A stretch of DNA of 64,000 nt. Origin: Paracoccus sp. Z118. GTDB taxonomy: Bacteria > Pseudomonadota > Alphaproteobacteria > Rhodobacterales > Rhodobacteraceae. Below, in pieces: positions 8,736 through 18,175 of this stretch (the first letter of the stretch is position 1; every line of letters begins with the position of its first letter). The DNA is taken from positions 1 to 64,000 of the forward strand of contig NZ_JAHQZU010000005.1 of the NCBI RefSeq assembly GCF_019061185.1. Direction: 5' to 3'. The position numbers and the translations under genes were made by a program. The notes under the pieces were generated by a model. The model was not told the origin of the DNA. It did no database searches and saw nothing but the letters and a program-made list of their open reading frames with translations.

Positions 8736-9134
8736 ATGTCGATGAACGATCCGCTCGGCGATATGCTGACCCGCATCCGCAACGCGCAGATGCGCGGGAA
8801 ATCCACCGTCCGCACCCCGACGAGCAAGTTGCGCGCCTGGGTTCTGGACGTGCTGATGGCCGAGGGCTACATCCGCGGCTACGAGCAGGTGACGACCGAA
8901 GCCGGCCACACCGAGCTTGAAATCAGCCTGAAATACTTCGAGGGCACCCCGGTCATCCGGGAACTCGCCCGCGTCTCGAAGCCGGGTCGCCGGGTCTATG
9001 CCGGCGCCAAGGCGCTGCCGCAGGTCCGCAACGGCCTCGGCGTCTCCATCGTGTCGACGCCCAAGGGCGTCATGACGGATGCAGCGGCTCGCAACGCCAA
9101 TGTCGGCGGCGAAGTCCTCTGCACCGTGTTCTAA
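8736..9134 (+). CDS. rpsH: 30S ribosomal protein S8
   Basis: S8, 132 residues, binds helix 21 of 16S rRNA and in E. coli represses the spc operon. The N terminus ([21 protein letters not shown]) and the C-terminal [20 protein letters not shown] are diagnostic. Two possible ATGs lie two codons apart; 8736 is used because the GGGGG motif is correctly spaced. Confidence 0.98.
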   Translation: MSMNDPLGDMLTRIRNAQMRGKSTVRTPTSKLRAWVLDVLMAEGYIRGYEQVTTEAGHTELEISLKYFEGTPVIRELARVSKPGRRVYAGAKALPQVRNGLGVSIVSTPKGVMTDAAARNANVGGEVLCTVF

Positions 9135-9144
9135 GGAGGGCGGG

Positions 9145-9678
9145 ATGTCTCGGATTGGTAAGAAGCCGGTCGAACTGCCCAAGGGCGTGACGGCCGACAT
9201 CAAGGGTCAGACGATCGAGGTGAAGGGGCCGAAAGGCACCCGTTCCTTCACCGCGGCCGACGACGTGACCCTGAAACTGGAAGACGGCGCCGTGGCGGTC
9301 ACGCCGCGCGGCCTGTCCAAGCGGGCGCGCCAGCAGTGGGGGATGACCCGTTCGATGGTCGAGAACCTCGCGACCGGCGTTTCCTCCGGTTTCCGCAAGG
9401 AGCTGGAAATCCAGGGCGTCGGCTACCGCGCGCAGATGCAGGGCAAGACCCTGAAGCTGCAGCTGGGCTACAGCCACGACGTGAACTTCGAAGCGCCGGA
9501 GGGGGTGACCATCACCGCCCCGAAGCAGACGGAGATCATCGTCGAGGGCATCGACCAGCAGGTCGTCGGCCAGGTCGCCGCCAACATCCGCGAGTGGCGC
9601 AAGCCCGAGCCTTACAAGGGCAAGGGGATTCGCTACAAGGGTGAGGCCGTCTTCCGCAAGGAAGGCAAGAAGAAGTAA
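9145..9678 (+). CDS. rplF: 50S ribosomal protein L6
   Basis: L6, 177 residues, has two related domains near the GTPase-associated region. [15 protein letters not shown] at the start and the C-terminal [15 protein letters not shown], with the family signature, leave no doubt. The ATG at 9145 follows AAGGAGGG; the longer upstream frame overlaps rpsH and is not used. Confidence 0.98.
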   Translation: MSRIGKKPVELPKGVTADIKGQTIEVKGPKGTRSFTAADDVTLKLEDGAVAVTPRGLSKRARQQWGMTRSMVENLATGVSSGFRKELEIQGVGYRAQMQGKTLKLQLGYSHDVNFEAPEGVTITAPKQTEIIVEGIDQQVVGQVAANIREWRKPEPYKGKGIRYKGEAVFRKEGKKK

Positions 9679-9689
9679 GGATCACGCAA

Positions 9690-10049
9690 ATGGCACTGAA
9701 CAAACGAGAGCTGTTCCAGAAGCGCCGTCTGCGCGTTCGGAACAAGCTGCGGGCGATGTCCAACGGTCGTCCCCGCCTGTCCGTCCACCGCTCGTCCAAG
9801 AACATCAGCGTTCAGCTGATCGACGACGTGAACGGCATCACGCTGGCTTCGGCCAGCACGCTGGAAAAGGACCTGGGCGTTGTCGGAAAGAACAACGTCG
9901 AGGCCGCGGCCAGGATCGGCTCGGCGATCGCCGAGCGGGCGAAGGCCAAGGGTGTCGGCGAGGTCGTGTTCGACCGCGGCGGCTTCCTGTTCCACGGCAA
10001 GGTCAAGGCCCTCGCGGACGCAGCTCGCGAAGGCGGGCTGAAGTTCTGA
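9690..10049 (+). CDS. rplR: 50S ribosomal protein L18
   Basis: L18, 119 residues, binds 5S rRNA with L5. It shows the basic [22 protein letters not shown] start and the C-terminal [25 protein letters not shown] 111-base gap with a clear hairpin separates it from rpsE, although the two genes are usually nearly adjacent. Confidence 0.98.
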   Translation: MALNKRELFQKRRLRVRNKLRAMSNGRPRLSVHRSSKNISVQLIDDVNGITLASASTLEKDLGVVGKNNVEAAARIGSAIAERAKAKGVGEVVFDRGGFLFHGKVKALADAAREGGLKF

Positions 10050-10056
10050 TGGTTGC

Positions 10057-10076
10057 GGGAGGCGGCGACGCCTCCC
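10057..10076 (+). promoter_or_regulatory. Hairpin between rplR and rpsE
   Basis: GGGAGGCG pairs perfectly with CGCCTCCC around a GCGA (GNRA-type) tetraloop, seven bases after the rplR stop. There is no T-run, so it may be a protein-binding or RNA-stability element rather than a terminator. Confidence 0.45.
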
Positions 10077-10160
10077 CGATGATCCGGGGGCGGTCCGCAG
10101 GGGCGGCCCACCAGGATCGGGATCAACGGCGCGGCTGCGCCAACGGACAAGGAATGCCAC

Positions 10161-10787
10161 ATGGCAGAACGTGATAACCGCGGGGGCCGTCGCGACGACC
10201 GTCGTGACCGCGACGAGAACCCGGAATTCGCCGATCGTCTGGTCGCGATCAACCGCGTCAGCAAGACCGTCAAGGGCGGCAAGCGCTTCGGCTTCGCCGC
10301 GCTCGTGGTCGTTGGCGACCAGCGCGGCCGTGTCGGCTTCGGCAAGGGCAAGGCCAAGGAAGTGCCGGAAGCGATCCGCAAGGCGACCGAGCAGGCCAAG
10401 CGCGGCCTGATCCGCGTGCCGCTGCGCGACGGCCGCACCCTGCACCACGACATCGAAGGGCGCCACGGCGCCGGCCGCGTCGTGATGCGGACCGCCGTTC
10501 CGGGGACCGGCATCATCGCCGGCGGCCCGATGCGCGCCGTCTTCGAGATGCTGGGCGTGCAGGACGTCGTGGCGAAGTCGCTGGGGACGCAGAACCCCTA
10601 CAACATGATCCGCGCCACTATCGACGGCCTGAAGTCGGAAGCCTCGCCGCGCTCGATCGCGCAGCGTCGCGGCAAGAAGGTCGCCGACATCCTGCCGTCG
10701 CAGGACCGCGCGCCCGAATCCCAGGTTCCCGAAAACCAGCAGGGCACGGACGCGACCGCGACCTCGGCCCAACCGCAGGAGGCGTGA
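10161..10787 (+). CDS. rpsE: 30S ribosomal protein S5
   Basis: S5, 208 residues, influences decoding accuracy. The N-terminal 20 residues are an Arg/Asp-rich variable extension. The core contains [20 protein letters not shown] and the signature [25 protein letters not shown]. The C-terminal tail ([15 protein letters not shown]) is also variable. rpmD follows four bases after the stop. Confidence 0.98.
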   Translation: MAERDNRGGRRDDRRDRDENPEFADRLVAINRVSKTVKGGKRFGFAALVVVGDQRGRVGFGKGKAKEVPEAIRKATEQAKRGLIRVPLRDGRTLHHDIEGRHGAGRVVMRTAVPGTGIIAGGPMRAVFEMLGVQDVVAKSLGTQNPYNMIRATIDGLKSEASPRSIAQRRGKKVADILPSQDRAPESQVPENQQGTDATATSAQPQEA

Positions 10788-10791
10788 GCCA

Positions 10792-10977
10792 ATGGCAACC
10801 ATCGTCGTCAAGCAGATCGGCAGCCCGATCCGCCGCCCCAAGGAACAGCGCGCGACGCTGAAGGGCCTCGGGCTGAACAAGATGAACCGCACCCGCGAGC
10901 TGCAGGACACCCCTGCGATCCGCGGGATGGTCGCCAAGATCCCGCATCTCGCGGTGATCGTGGAAGAGCGGAACTGA
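10792..10977 (+). CDS. rpmD: 50S ribosomal protein L30
   Basis: L30, 61 residues, is a small beta-alpha protein at the subunit edge. [28 protein letters not shown] matches the family across its length. It lies four bases after rpsE and is followed by a 174-base gap with a hairpin and a candidate promoter before rplO. Confidence 0.97.
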   Translation: MATIVVKQIGSPIRRPKEQRATLKGLGLNKMNRTRELQDTPAIRGMVAKIPHLAVIVEERN

Positions 10978-10983
10978 GATGGC

Positions 10984-11003
10984 GGGCCGGGGAAACCCGG
11001 CCC
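10984..11003 (+). terminator. Hairpin after rpmD
   Basis: GGGCCGGG pairs perfectly with CCCGGCCC around a GAAA tetraloop, seven bases after the rpmD stop. Only two Ts follow, so termination would be partial or factor-assisted. Confidence 0.5.
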
Positions 11004-11035
11004 TTCCCGCTGCGGCGTTCGACGCGCTGCCGCGC

Positions 11036-11064
11036 TTGACCGGCCCGGTGCCGGTCGGTAGATG
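11036..11064 (+). promoter_or_regulatory. Candidate internal promoter before rplO
   Basis: CTTGACC provides a -35 box (TTGACC, 11036-11041), and 17 bases later TAGATG (11059-11064) could be a weak -10. The position fits a restart after the rpmD hairpin and would drive rplO and secY. Confidence 0.45.
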
Positions 11065-11151
11065 CACCCGGTGCCTCCGGCACGACTCACCGATACATGC
11101 CGCGTCCGCCCAGCTTCGCTTCGGGGGCGTGTCCGGCGAAGGAGAAGCGAC

Positions 11152-11643
11152 ATGAAACTGAATGAACTCCGCGACAATGACGGCGCGAACCGCAAGAAGA
11201 AGCGGGTTGCCCGCGGCCCCGGCTCGGGCAAGGGCAAGACCGCCGGTCGCGGCATCAAGGGCCAGACCTCGCGTTCGGGCGTTGCGCTGAACGGCTACGA
11301 AGGCGGCCAGATGCCGCTGTATCGGCGCCTGCCGAAGCGCGGCTTCACCAAGCCGAACCAGCTGAAATTCGCGGTCGTGAACCTCGGCCAGCTTCAGGCG
11401 ATGGTCGAAGCCGGCAAGTTCGCCGCCGGTGCCGAGCTGAACGAGGATGCGCTGATCGCGGCCGGCGCCACCAAGCGCAAGCTGGACGGCATCCGCGTGC
11501 TGGGCAAGGGCGAGCTGACCACCGCGCTGAAGCTGACGGTCGCCGGCGCGTCGAAATCGGCCGTCGAGGCGGTCGAGCGGGCGGGCGGTTCCATCACCCT
11601 GACCCGTCCGGTGCGCGAGCCGGCCGAAGCGGCTGCCGAATAA
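11152..11643 (+). CDS. rplO: 50S ribosomal protein L15
   Basis: L15, 163 residues, is a late assembly protein. Its glycine-rich N-terminal arm ([22 protein letters not shown]) and the [16 protein letters not shown] segment are diagnostic. The ATG at 11152 has AAGGAG upstream; the longer frame starting in the gap is rejected. It is followed by secY after a 129-base gap. Confidence 0.98.
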   Translation: MKLNELRDNDGANRKKKRVARGPGSGKGKTAGRGIKGQTSRSGVALNGYEGGQMPLYRRLPKRGFTKPNQLKFAVVNLGQLQAMVEAGKFAAGAELNEDALIAAGATKRKLDGIRVLGKGELTTALKLTVAGASKSAVEAVERAGGSITLTRPVREPAEAAAE

Positions 11644-11772
11644 GCTGTTGAAGGCACCTGCGGGCGCCAATAGATAGAGCTTCAGTTCCAAGCGCCGCCG
11701 ACCGGGAACCGGGCCGGCGGCGCTGACATGACAGGCGGCGCAACACGCGCCGGACCGCAAGACGAGGGCAGC

Positions 11773-13143
<1,371 letters not shown>

Positions 13144-13181
13144 GCGGCGGGTCGCAGATCGAAACGAGGGGGGACGTGACG

Positions 13182-13844
13182 ATGACGACGAACATCATCC
13201 TGCTGGGGCCGCCCGGTGCGGGCAAGGGGACGCAGGCAAGGCGGCTGGTCGAGGAGCGGGATCTGGTCCAGCTTTCCACCGGCGACATGCTGCGGGAGGC
13301 GCGGACCTCCGGGACCGAGATGGGCAAGGTGGTCGCCGAGGTGATGGACAAGGGCCAGCTCGTCACCGACGAGATCGTCATCGGCCTGATCCGCGAGAAG
13401 CTGGAGGACACCAAGGCCGCCGGCTTCATCTTCGACGGCTTCCCCCGCACGCTGCGCCAGGCCGACGCGCTCGAGGACCTGCTGTCCGGCATGGGGCAGA
13501 AGATCGACGCCGTGATCGAGATGCAGGTCGATGACGGTGCGCTGGTCGATCGCGTCAGCGGCCGCTACACCTGCGGCAATTGCGGCGAGGTCTATCACGA
13601 CACCACCCGCCCATCCGCCAAGGAGGGGGTCTGCGACGTCTGCGGCTCGACCGACCTGCGGCGCCGGGCCGACGACAACGCCGAAAGCCTCAAGACGCGG
13701 CTGCTGGAATATTACAAGAAGACCTCGCCGCTGATCGGTTATTACTACGCCAAGCAGAAGCTGCGTCCGGTGGACGCATTGGCCGAGATCGGCAAGGTGG
13801 GCCACGAGATCGCCGGCATTCTTGGGCAGCCCGTCGAAGCTTGA
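13182..13844 (+). CDS. adk: Adenylate kinase with four-cysteine zinc-type lid
   Basis: Adenylate kinase, 220 residues, interconverts ATP + AMP and 2 ADP in the cytoplasm. The P-loop GPPGAGKGT is at residues 9-17. The LID domain holds Cys131-X2-Cys134 and Cys151-X2-Cys154, the metal-binding pattern common in Gram-positive enzymes and known from Paracoccus, unlike the Cys-free E. coli enzyme. The ATG at 13182 is preferred because GAGGGG lies about eight bases upstream; a GTG at 13176 would add two residues. It follows secY and precedes rpsM. Confidence 0.97.
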   Translation: MTTNIILLGPPGAGKGTQARRLVEERDLVQLSTGDMLREARTSGTEMGKVVAEVMDKGQLVTDEIVIGLIREKLEDTKAAGFIFDGFPRTLRQADALEDLLSGMGQKIDAVIEMQVDDGALVDRVSGRYTCGNCGEVYHDTTRPSAKEGVCDVCGSTDLRRRADDNAESLKTRLLEYYKKTSPLIGYYYAKQKLRPVDALAEIGKVGHEIAGILGQPVEA

Positions 13845-13887
13845 CAGCGGGGCTGCTGTCATTTAGGCGACAGTCTCTCGCTTGAGA

Positions 13888-13905
13888 ATCAACCCGAGGG
13901 TTGAT
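13888..13905 (+). repeat. Inverted repeat upstream of rpsM
   Basis: ATCAACC (13888-13894) and GGTTGAT (13899-13905) form a perfect 7-base inverted repeat around CGAG. It lies between a -35-like TTGAGA (13882-13887) and a -10-like TCGAAT (13905-13910), so it could be an operator in a promoter for the alpha operon. This is inference. Confidence 0.4.
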
Positions 13906-13914
13906 CGAATCGGG

Positions 13915-13938
13915 CCCGAAGGTTCCCCTTCGGGTCTT
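13915..13938 (+). terminator. Terminator-like hairpin before rpsM
   Basis: CCCGAAGG pairs perfectly with CCTTCGGG around TTCC and is followed by TCTTT. It could end the spc-adk transcript or attenuate the next one. Confidence 0.6.
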
Positions 13939-13952
13939 TGGTTGTGAAAAAA

Positions 13953-13972
13953 GGTTCCGGTTCTACGGAACC
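13953..13972 (+). promoter_or_regulatory. Leader hairpin just before rpsM
   Basis: GGTTCCG (13953-13959) and CGGAACC (13966-13972) form a 7-base-pair stem eight bases before the AAGGA ribosome-binding site of rpsM. Its position would suit translational control of rpsM. The protein or RNA partner is unknown. Confidence 0.4.
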
Positions 13973-13992
13973 GCAACAATAAGGATACACGC

Positions 13993-14361
<369 letters not shown>

Positions 14362-14376
14362 GGAGGGTTCGGGACC

Positions 14377-14766
14377 ATGGCACGCGACAAGACGCGCATG
14401 AAGCGCAAGGAACGCAAGAACATCGCCACCGGCGTGGCGCATGTGAACAGCTCGTTCAACAATACCAAGATCCTGATCTCGGACGTGCAGGGCAACGCGA
14501 TCTCGTGGTCGTCGGCCGGCACGATGGGTTTCAAGGGATCGCGCAAATCGACGCCCTACGCCGCCCAGATGGCCGCCGAGGACGCTGGCAAGAAGGCGCA
14601 GGAGCACGGCGTCCGCACGCTGGAAGTCGAGGTTCAGGGCCCCGGCTCGGGCCGCGAGTCGGCGCTGCGCGCGCTGGCCGCCGTCGGCTTCAACATCACC
14701 GCGATCCGCGACGTGACGCCGATCGCGCATAACGGCGTCCGCCCGCCCAAGCGCCGGCGCGTCTGA
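14377..14766 (+). CDS. rpsK: 30S ribosomal protein S11
   Basis: S11, 129 residues, shapes the mRNA exit region of the 30S platform. The N-terminal basic stretch, [26 protein letters not shown] and the C-terminal [18 protein letters not shown] are diagnostic. It is 15 bases after rpsM. Confidence 0.98.
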   Translation: MARDKTRMKRKERKNIATGVAHVNSSFNNTKILISDVQGNAISWSSAGTMGFKGSRKSTPYAAQMAAEDAGKKAQEHGVRTLEVEVQGPGSGRESALRALAAVGFNITAIRDVTPIAHNGVRPPKRRRV

Positions 14767-14780
14767 CCTGACGACATCGC

Positions 14781-14825
14781 ACCGGCCTGCGTCGTTTTCC
14801 GGCGCGGGCCGGTCGTCCGCTTTTT
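14781..14825 (+). terminator. Hairpin with T-run between rpsK and rpoA
   Basis: ACCGGCC (14781-14787) pairs with GGCCGGT (14807-14813), and TTTTT follows at 14821-14825 after a seven-base spacer. It may be a partial terminator that tunes rpoA below ribosomal protein levels. The spacing to the T-run is longer than ideal. Confidence 0.4.
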
Positions 14826-14883
14826 ACCTCGGGTGTTTCCGACGGCTGGACATGGCGCCGGAAACTGGAATGGAGGCAATCGC

Positions 14884-15900
14884 ATGATCCACAAGAACTG
14901 GGCCGAACTGATCAAGCCGCAGCAGCTCGACATCCGCTCCGGCGCCGATACGACGCGCGTCGCGACGCTGGTCGCGGAACCGCTGGAGCGTGGCTTCGGC
15001 CTGACCCTCGGCAACGCGCTGCGCCGCGTCCTGATGTCGTCGCTTCAGGGCGCCGCGATCACCAGCGTGCAGATCGACAACGTGCTGCACGAGTTTTCCT
15101 CGGTCGCGGGCGTCCGCGAGGATGTGACCGATATCGTCCTCAATCTCAAGGGCGTGACGCTGAAGATGGACGTGGACGGGCCGAAGCGCCTGGCCCTGTC
15201 GGCCACCGGACCGGGCGAGGTCAAGGCCGGTCAGATCCAGGAGACCGCGGGTATCTCGGTGCTGAACCGCGATCACGTCATCTGCCATCTGGACGAAGGC
15301 GCGACGCTGAGCATGGAACTGACCGTCTCGAACGGCAAGGGCTATGTCGCGGCCGACAAGAACCGTCCCGAGGACGCGCCCATCGGGCTGATCCCGATCG
15401 ACGCGATCTTCTCGCCGGTCAAGCGCGTCAGCTACGAGGTCACGCCCACCCGCGAGGGGCAGGTGCTCGACTATGACAAGCTGACGATGAGGATCGAGAC
15501 CGACGGCAGCCTGTCGCCCGAGGACTCGGTGGCCTATGCCGCCCGCATCCTGCAGGACCAGCTGGCCGTATTCGTCAACTTCGACGAGCCCGAATCGGCC
15601 CGCGCCCACGACGCCGAGGACGGACTGGAGTTCGATCCGCGCCTGCTCAAGAAGGTGGACGAGCTGGAGCTTTCGGTCCGCTCGGCCAACTGCCTCAAGA
15701 ACGACAACATCGTCTATATCGGCGATCTGATCCAGAAGACCGAGGCCGAGATGCTGCGGACTCCGAACTTCGGCCGCAAGTCGCTGAACGAGATCAAGGA
15801 AGTGCTTTCGGGCATGGGCCTGCATCTCGGGATGGACGTGCAGGACTGGCCGCCGGAGAACATCGAGGATCTGGCCAAACGGTTCGACGACCAGTTCTGA
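14884..15900 (+). CDS. rpoA: DNA-directed RNA polymerase alpha subunit
   Basis: RpoA, 338 residues, dimerises to start assembly of RNA polymerase. The N-terminal domain contains [23 protein letters not shown]. The C-terminal domain, which binds UP elements and activators, contains [19 protein letters not shown] and [12 protein letters not shown] (about residues 255-305). The ATG at 14884 follows GGAGG; a frame extending to 14833 has no ribosome-binding site. It sits in its normal place between rpsK and rplQ. Confidence 0.98.
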   Translation: MIHKNWAELIKPQQLDIRSGADTTRVATLVAEPLERGFGLTLGNALRRVLMSSLQGAAITSVQIDNVLHEFSSVAGVREDVTDIVLNLKGVTLKMDVDGPKRLALSATGPGEVKAGQIQETAGISVLNRDHVICHLDEGATLSMELTVSNGKGYVAADKNRPEDAPIGLIPIDAIFSPVKRVSYEVTPTREGQVLDYDKLTMRIETDGSLSPEDSVAYAARILQDQLAVFVNFDEPESARAHDAEDGLEFDPRLLKKVDELELSVRSANCLKNDNIVYIGDLIQKTEAEMLRTPNFGRKSLNEIKEVLSGMGLHLGMDVQDWPPENIEDLAKRFDDQF

Positions 15901-15910
15901 GACCGAAATA

Positions 15911-15940
15911 CCGCAGGGCGCGCAGGCGCGCGCCCTGCGG
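15911..15940 (+). promoter_or_regulatory. Very stable hairpin between rpoA and rplQ
   Basis: A perfect 13-base-pair stem (15911-15923 with 15928-15940) closes the four-base loop AGGC. It starts 10 bases after the rpoA stop and has no T-run. It may block 3' exonucleases or be an RNase III site, and could separate rpoA and rplQ expression. Confidence 0.5.
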
Positions 15941-16017
15941 CACCGGGCATTCCGCCCCAAGGAGAGCGGCCGCCACGCACGGTCGCCGGACAAAGCAAAA
16001 CGCTATAGGAGACACCC

Positions 16018-16446
16018 ATGCGTCACGCCCGCGGCTACCGCCGCCTCAACCGCACCCACGAACACCGCAAGGCGCTGTTCGCGAACATGGCCGGCTCGCT
16101 GATCGAGCATGAGCAGATCAAGACGACGCTGCCCAAGGCCAAGGAACTGCGCCCGATCATCGAGAAGCTGATCACGCTGGCCAAGCGCGGCGACCTGCAC
16201 GCCCGCCGGCAGGCTGCGTCGCAGCTGAAGCAGGACGCCTATGTCGCCCGCCTGTTCGACGTGCTCGGCCCTCGCTATGCCAACCGTCAGGGCGGCTATG
16301 TCCGCGTGCTGAAGGCCGGCTTCCGCTATGGCGACATGGCGCCGATGGCGATCATCGAGTTCGTCGATCGCGACGTCTCGGCGAAAGGCGCGGCCGACCG
16401 GGCCCGCGTCGAAGCGGAGTTCGACCTGGCAGATTCGGAAGCCTGA
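16018..16446 (+). CDS. rplQ: 50S ribosomal protein L17
   Basis: L17, 142 residues, sits next to the exit tunnel. It has [20 protein letters not shown] at the start and the [29 protein letters not shown] core. It is the last gene of the ribosomal cluster and is followed by a strong terminator 57 bases downstream. Confidence 0.98.
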   Translation: MRHARGYRRLNRTHEHRKALFANMAGSLIEHEQIKTTLPKAKELRPIIEKLITLAKRGDLHARRQAASQLKQDAYVARLFDVLGPRYANRQGGYVRVLKAGFRYGDMAPMAIIEFVDRDVSAKGAADRARVEAEFDLADSEA

Positions 16447-16503
16447 GGCTTTAGCCGGAAAAGCGGCGGGATCCGGGAATTTTCGGATCAGCCAAAAGAT
16501 TGA

Positions 16504-16537
16504 CCCCTGTCCGGCGACGGACAGGGGTTTTGTTTGT
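16504..16537 (+). terminator. Terminator of the alpha operon
   Basis: CCCCTGTCC (16504-16512) pairs perfectly with GGACAGGGG (16519-16527) around GGCGAC and is followed by TTTTGTTTG. It marks the end of the ribosomal cluster. Confidence 0.9.
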
Positions 16538-16586
16538 TCTTTCTTTACCCATCTGGGCTAAACGAAAGATGTCCGTTATCCGCGCG

Positions 16587-16607
16587 ACCTGGATGGGCGT
16601 TCCAGGT
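16587..16607 (+). promoter_or_regulatory. Lux-box-like palindrome
   Basis: ACCTGGA and TCCAGGT form a perfect inverted repeat around TGGGCGT. The outer ACCTG...CAGGT halves equal those of the classical lux box, but the whole is 21 bases instead of 20. It lies about 250 bases before the LuxR-type gene, so it is a candidate site for the acyl-homoserine-lactone-bound regulator. Confidence 0.5.
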
Positions 16608-16731
16608 GATCGATGGGACTGCGGGCGACCTGCGCCGATTCTTCGGCGGACAAGACACCTGCGGCCTGCATCGCGCACAGGGTATCGCGCTCGCGCGGGG
16701 CAAGCGGGACCACGCGGAGGTCCGCGCGAAC

Positions 16732-16807
16732 GGAACTGGACAGATTGGAACCATCACGATCGGAACATACACGCAAGGTAACAACACACTCGGGAACATA
16801 CACGCAT
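16732..16807 (+). repeat. Five tandem 15-16-base direct repeats
   Basis: The units start at 16732, 16747, 16762, 16777 and 16793: GGAACTGGACAGATT, GGAACCATCACGATC, GGAACATACACGCAA, GGTAACAACACACTCG and GGAACATACACGCAT. Units three and five share 14 identical bases. The array ends 50 bases before the LuxR-type gene. It could bind a regulator. Alternatively, it is a remnant of a coding repeat, because one frame reads as glycine-led pentapeptides. Confidence 0.7.
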
Positions 16808-16823
16808 AGGATATGTTTTAAGA

Positions 16824-16852
16824 TTGACGGCGCAGTTTGCAATTTGTCTAAA
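16824..16852 (+). promoter_or_regulatory. Candidate promoter of the LuxR-type gene
   Basis: TTGACG (16824-16829) and TCTAAA (16847-16852) are 17 bases apart. A start seven bases beyond the -10 box would fall at the ATG at 16858, so the message could be leaderless. Confidence 0.45.
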
Positions 16853-16857
16853 AGGCC

Positions 16858-17469
16858 ATGTCAGCTCGATCAGAGATCAATGCGGCGCTCGCGCGTCTGA
16901 ACAAGATTGCAACGTCCGGGTGCTTCCTGGCGCTGCACATCCGCTACGCCGCGCCGCTCATGCAAATCCAGAGCTATCCGGCCACGTGGACCGATCGCTA
17001 CACCGAAAACGCCTATGCGCTGCGCGATCCGATCATCGCCTGGGGGTTTTCGACGGAAGGCGCGTGCCGGTGGTCCTCGCTGCCGGTCCCGGACCCCTTC
17101 GGCATCCTCAAGGACGCCGCGGATCACGGGCTCGCCTTCGGGCTGGTCGTATCCTACGGCAAGATCAACGATCGGACGATCTGCGGCTTCGCCCATGCCA
17201 CGCGGGAATTCACGGATGACGAGATCGAGAAGATTTCGGTCACGGTACGACGGCTACATGAGATAACACAGCCGCCGGAGAGCCTGACGAAGGCTCAGAA
17301 AGAGGCCCTCCGGTGCATCGCGGAGGGTGACCGTCATGCAGCGGCGGCTGCGAAGCTGGGGATCACGGAAAGCGCCTTCAAGGCTCGGCTTATTTCTGCG
17401 CGCGAACGCCTGATGGCGCGCACGACGGCCGAGGCGTTGCAGCGTGCCAAGGAGTACCGCTTGCTGTAA
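16858..17469 (+). CDS. LuxR-family quorum-sensing regulator
   Basis: This 203-residue protein has an N-terminal autoinducer-binding domain and a C-terminal LuxR helix-turn-helix. Trp44, Tyr48, Asp57 and Trp72 have exactly the spacing of TraR Trp57, Tyr61, Asp70 and Trp85, which contact the acyl-homoserine lactone, so it should sense such a signal. The DNA-binding domain runs from LTKAQKEALRCIAEGD (about 143-158) through AAKLGITESAFKARLISARERL to the end. It is shorter than typical LuxR (about 240). The LuxI-type gene follows 62 bases later, so this is a cognate pair. AAAGG is only three bases from the ATG; leaderless translation is possible. Confidence 0.88.
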   Translation: MSARSEINAALARLNKIATSGCFLALHIRYAAPLMQIQSYPATWTDRYTENAYALRDPIIAWGFSTEGACRWSSLPVPDPFGILKDAADHGLAFGLVVSYGKINDRTICGFAHATREFTDDEIEKISVTVRRLHEITQPPESLTKAQKEALRCIAEGDRHAAAAAKLGITESAFKARLISARERLMARTTAEALQRAKEYRLL

Positions 17470-17531
17470 GGACGGCGCCCGAATTCCGCGTCGCTCCCGG
17501 GGGGAAAATGTTTCAACCCAGGAGTACTTCC

Positions 17532-18122
17532 ATGCAGACCACCACCCTGTCTTTTTCCAATCTCCATGTTCACGGCGAGCTGTTCGCCAATATGTTCCGC
17601 GCCCGTCGGCAAAGCTTCATAGTCCAGCGTAACTGGGATCTGCCCCAGGTGGACGGGATGGAGTTCGACCAGTACGACACCCCGCAGAGCCGGTGGGTCG
17701 CGGTTCACGAAGCCGGTCAGGTTCTGGCCGGGTTCCGCCTCACGCCGACAACGGCGCGGTGCGGGATCTATTCCTACATGATCCGCGATGCCCAGAACGG
17801 CATCCTTGGCGGCTCGATCCCGTCCGACCTGCTGCACGACGCGGCGCCGGTCGATCCGCATGTCTGGGAATGCACCCGCGCCTTCGTCAACCACTCGATC
17901 CCGCAGTCGATTCGCAGGAAGGTTCACAAGAGCCTGGTGAACGCGATGACCGCCGCGGCGCGCGAGGTGGGGGCAACCCGGCTGGTGGCGCTGACCGAAG
18001 CGACATGGCCGCGCTGGTTCAGCCGCTGCGGGATCGAGGCCGAGCCGATCGGCCCGGTCAAGTGGTTCGACGACGGCGACTTCCAGTGCATCGCGATCAA
18101 TCTCGCCTCCAAGCTGCACTGA
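17532..18122 (+). CDS. Acyl-homoserine-lactone synthase, LuxI family
   Basis: This 196-residue enzyme should make an acyl-homoserine lactone from S-adenosylmethionine and an acyl donor. The invariant LuxI residues are visible: Arg25, Phe29, Trp35 (in RNWDLP), Asp46, Asp49, Arg69 (in GFRL), and Glu113 and Arg116 (in WECTRAF). The first six positions agree with LuxI numbering almost exactly; the last pair is shifted by a short insertion. The acyl chain cannot be deduced. The ATG at 17532 follows CAGGAG; an ATG at 17508 has no such site. It pairs with the LuxR-type regulator upstream. Confidence 0.9.
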   Translation: MQTTTLSFSNLHVHGELFANMFRARRQSFIVQRNWDLPQVDGMEFDQYDTPQSRWVAVHEAGQVLAGFRLTPTTARCGIYSYMIRDAQNGILGGSIPSDLLHDAAPVDPHVWECTRAFVNHSIPQSIRRKVHKSLVNAMTAAAREVGATRLVALTEATWPRWFSRCGIEAEPIGPVKWFDDGDFQCIAINLASKLH

Positions 18123-18175
18123 CGGGTCGCGGGGGGATACCATGCGCAGGGCGGGCGGCGTAACATCCGCCTGCC

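Larger units (their letters stand above)
16538..16857 (+). other. Regulatory interval before the LuxR-type gene
   Basis: These 320 bases hold no convincing gene. They contain a lux-box-like palindrome (16587-16607), five 15-16-base direct repeats (16732-16807) and a promoter-like pair (16824-16852). A reading frame ending at 16809 spans part of it but would begin with TTG in the terminator tail. Confidence 0.6.

Noticed and set aside
7509..9203. Open frame of 564 codons on the minus strand opposite rplX-rpsH
   Set aside because: It spans several real ribosomal genes on the other strand and shows no domain.
13888..13905. FNR-type box upstream of rpsM
   Set aside because: The halves are in the order ATCAA...TTGAT, opposite to the TTGAT...ATCAA of FNR sites, with the wrong spacing.
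16534..16809. Plus-strand frame covering the repeat array
   Set aside because: It would start with TTG inside the terminator tail of rplQ and has no ribosome-binding site. The pentapeptide repeat is reported as a finding instead.
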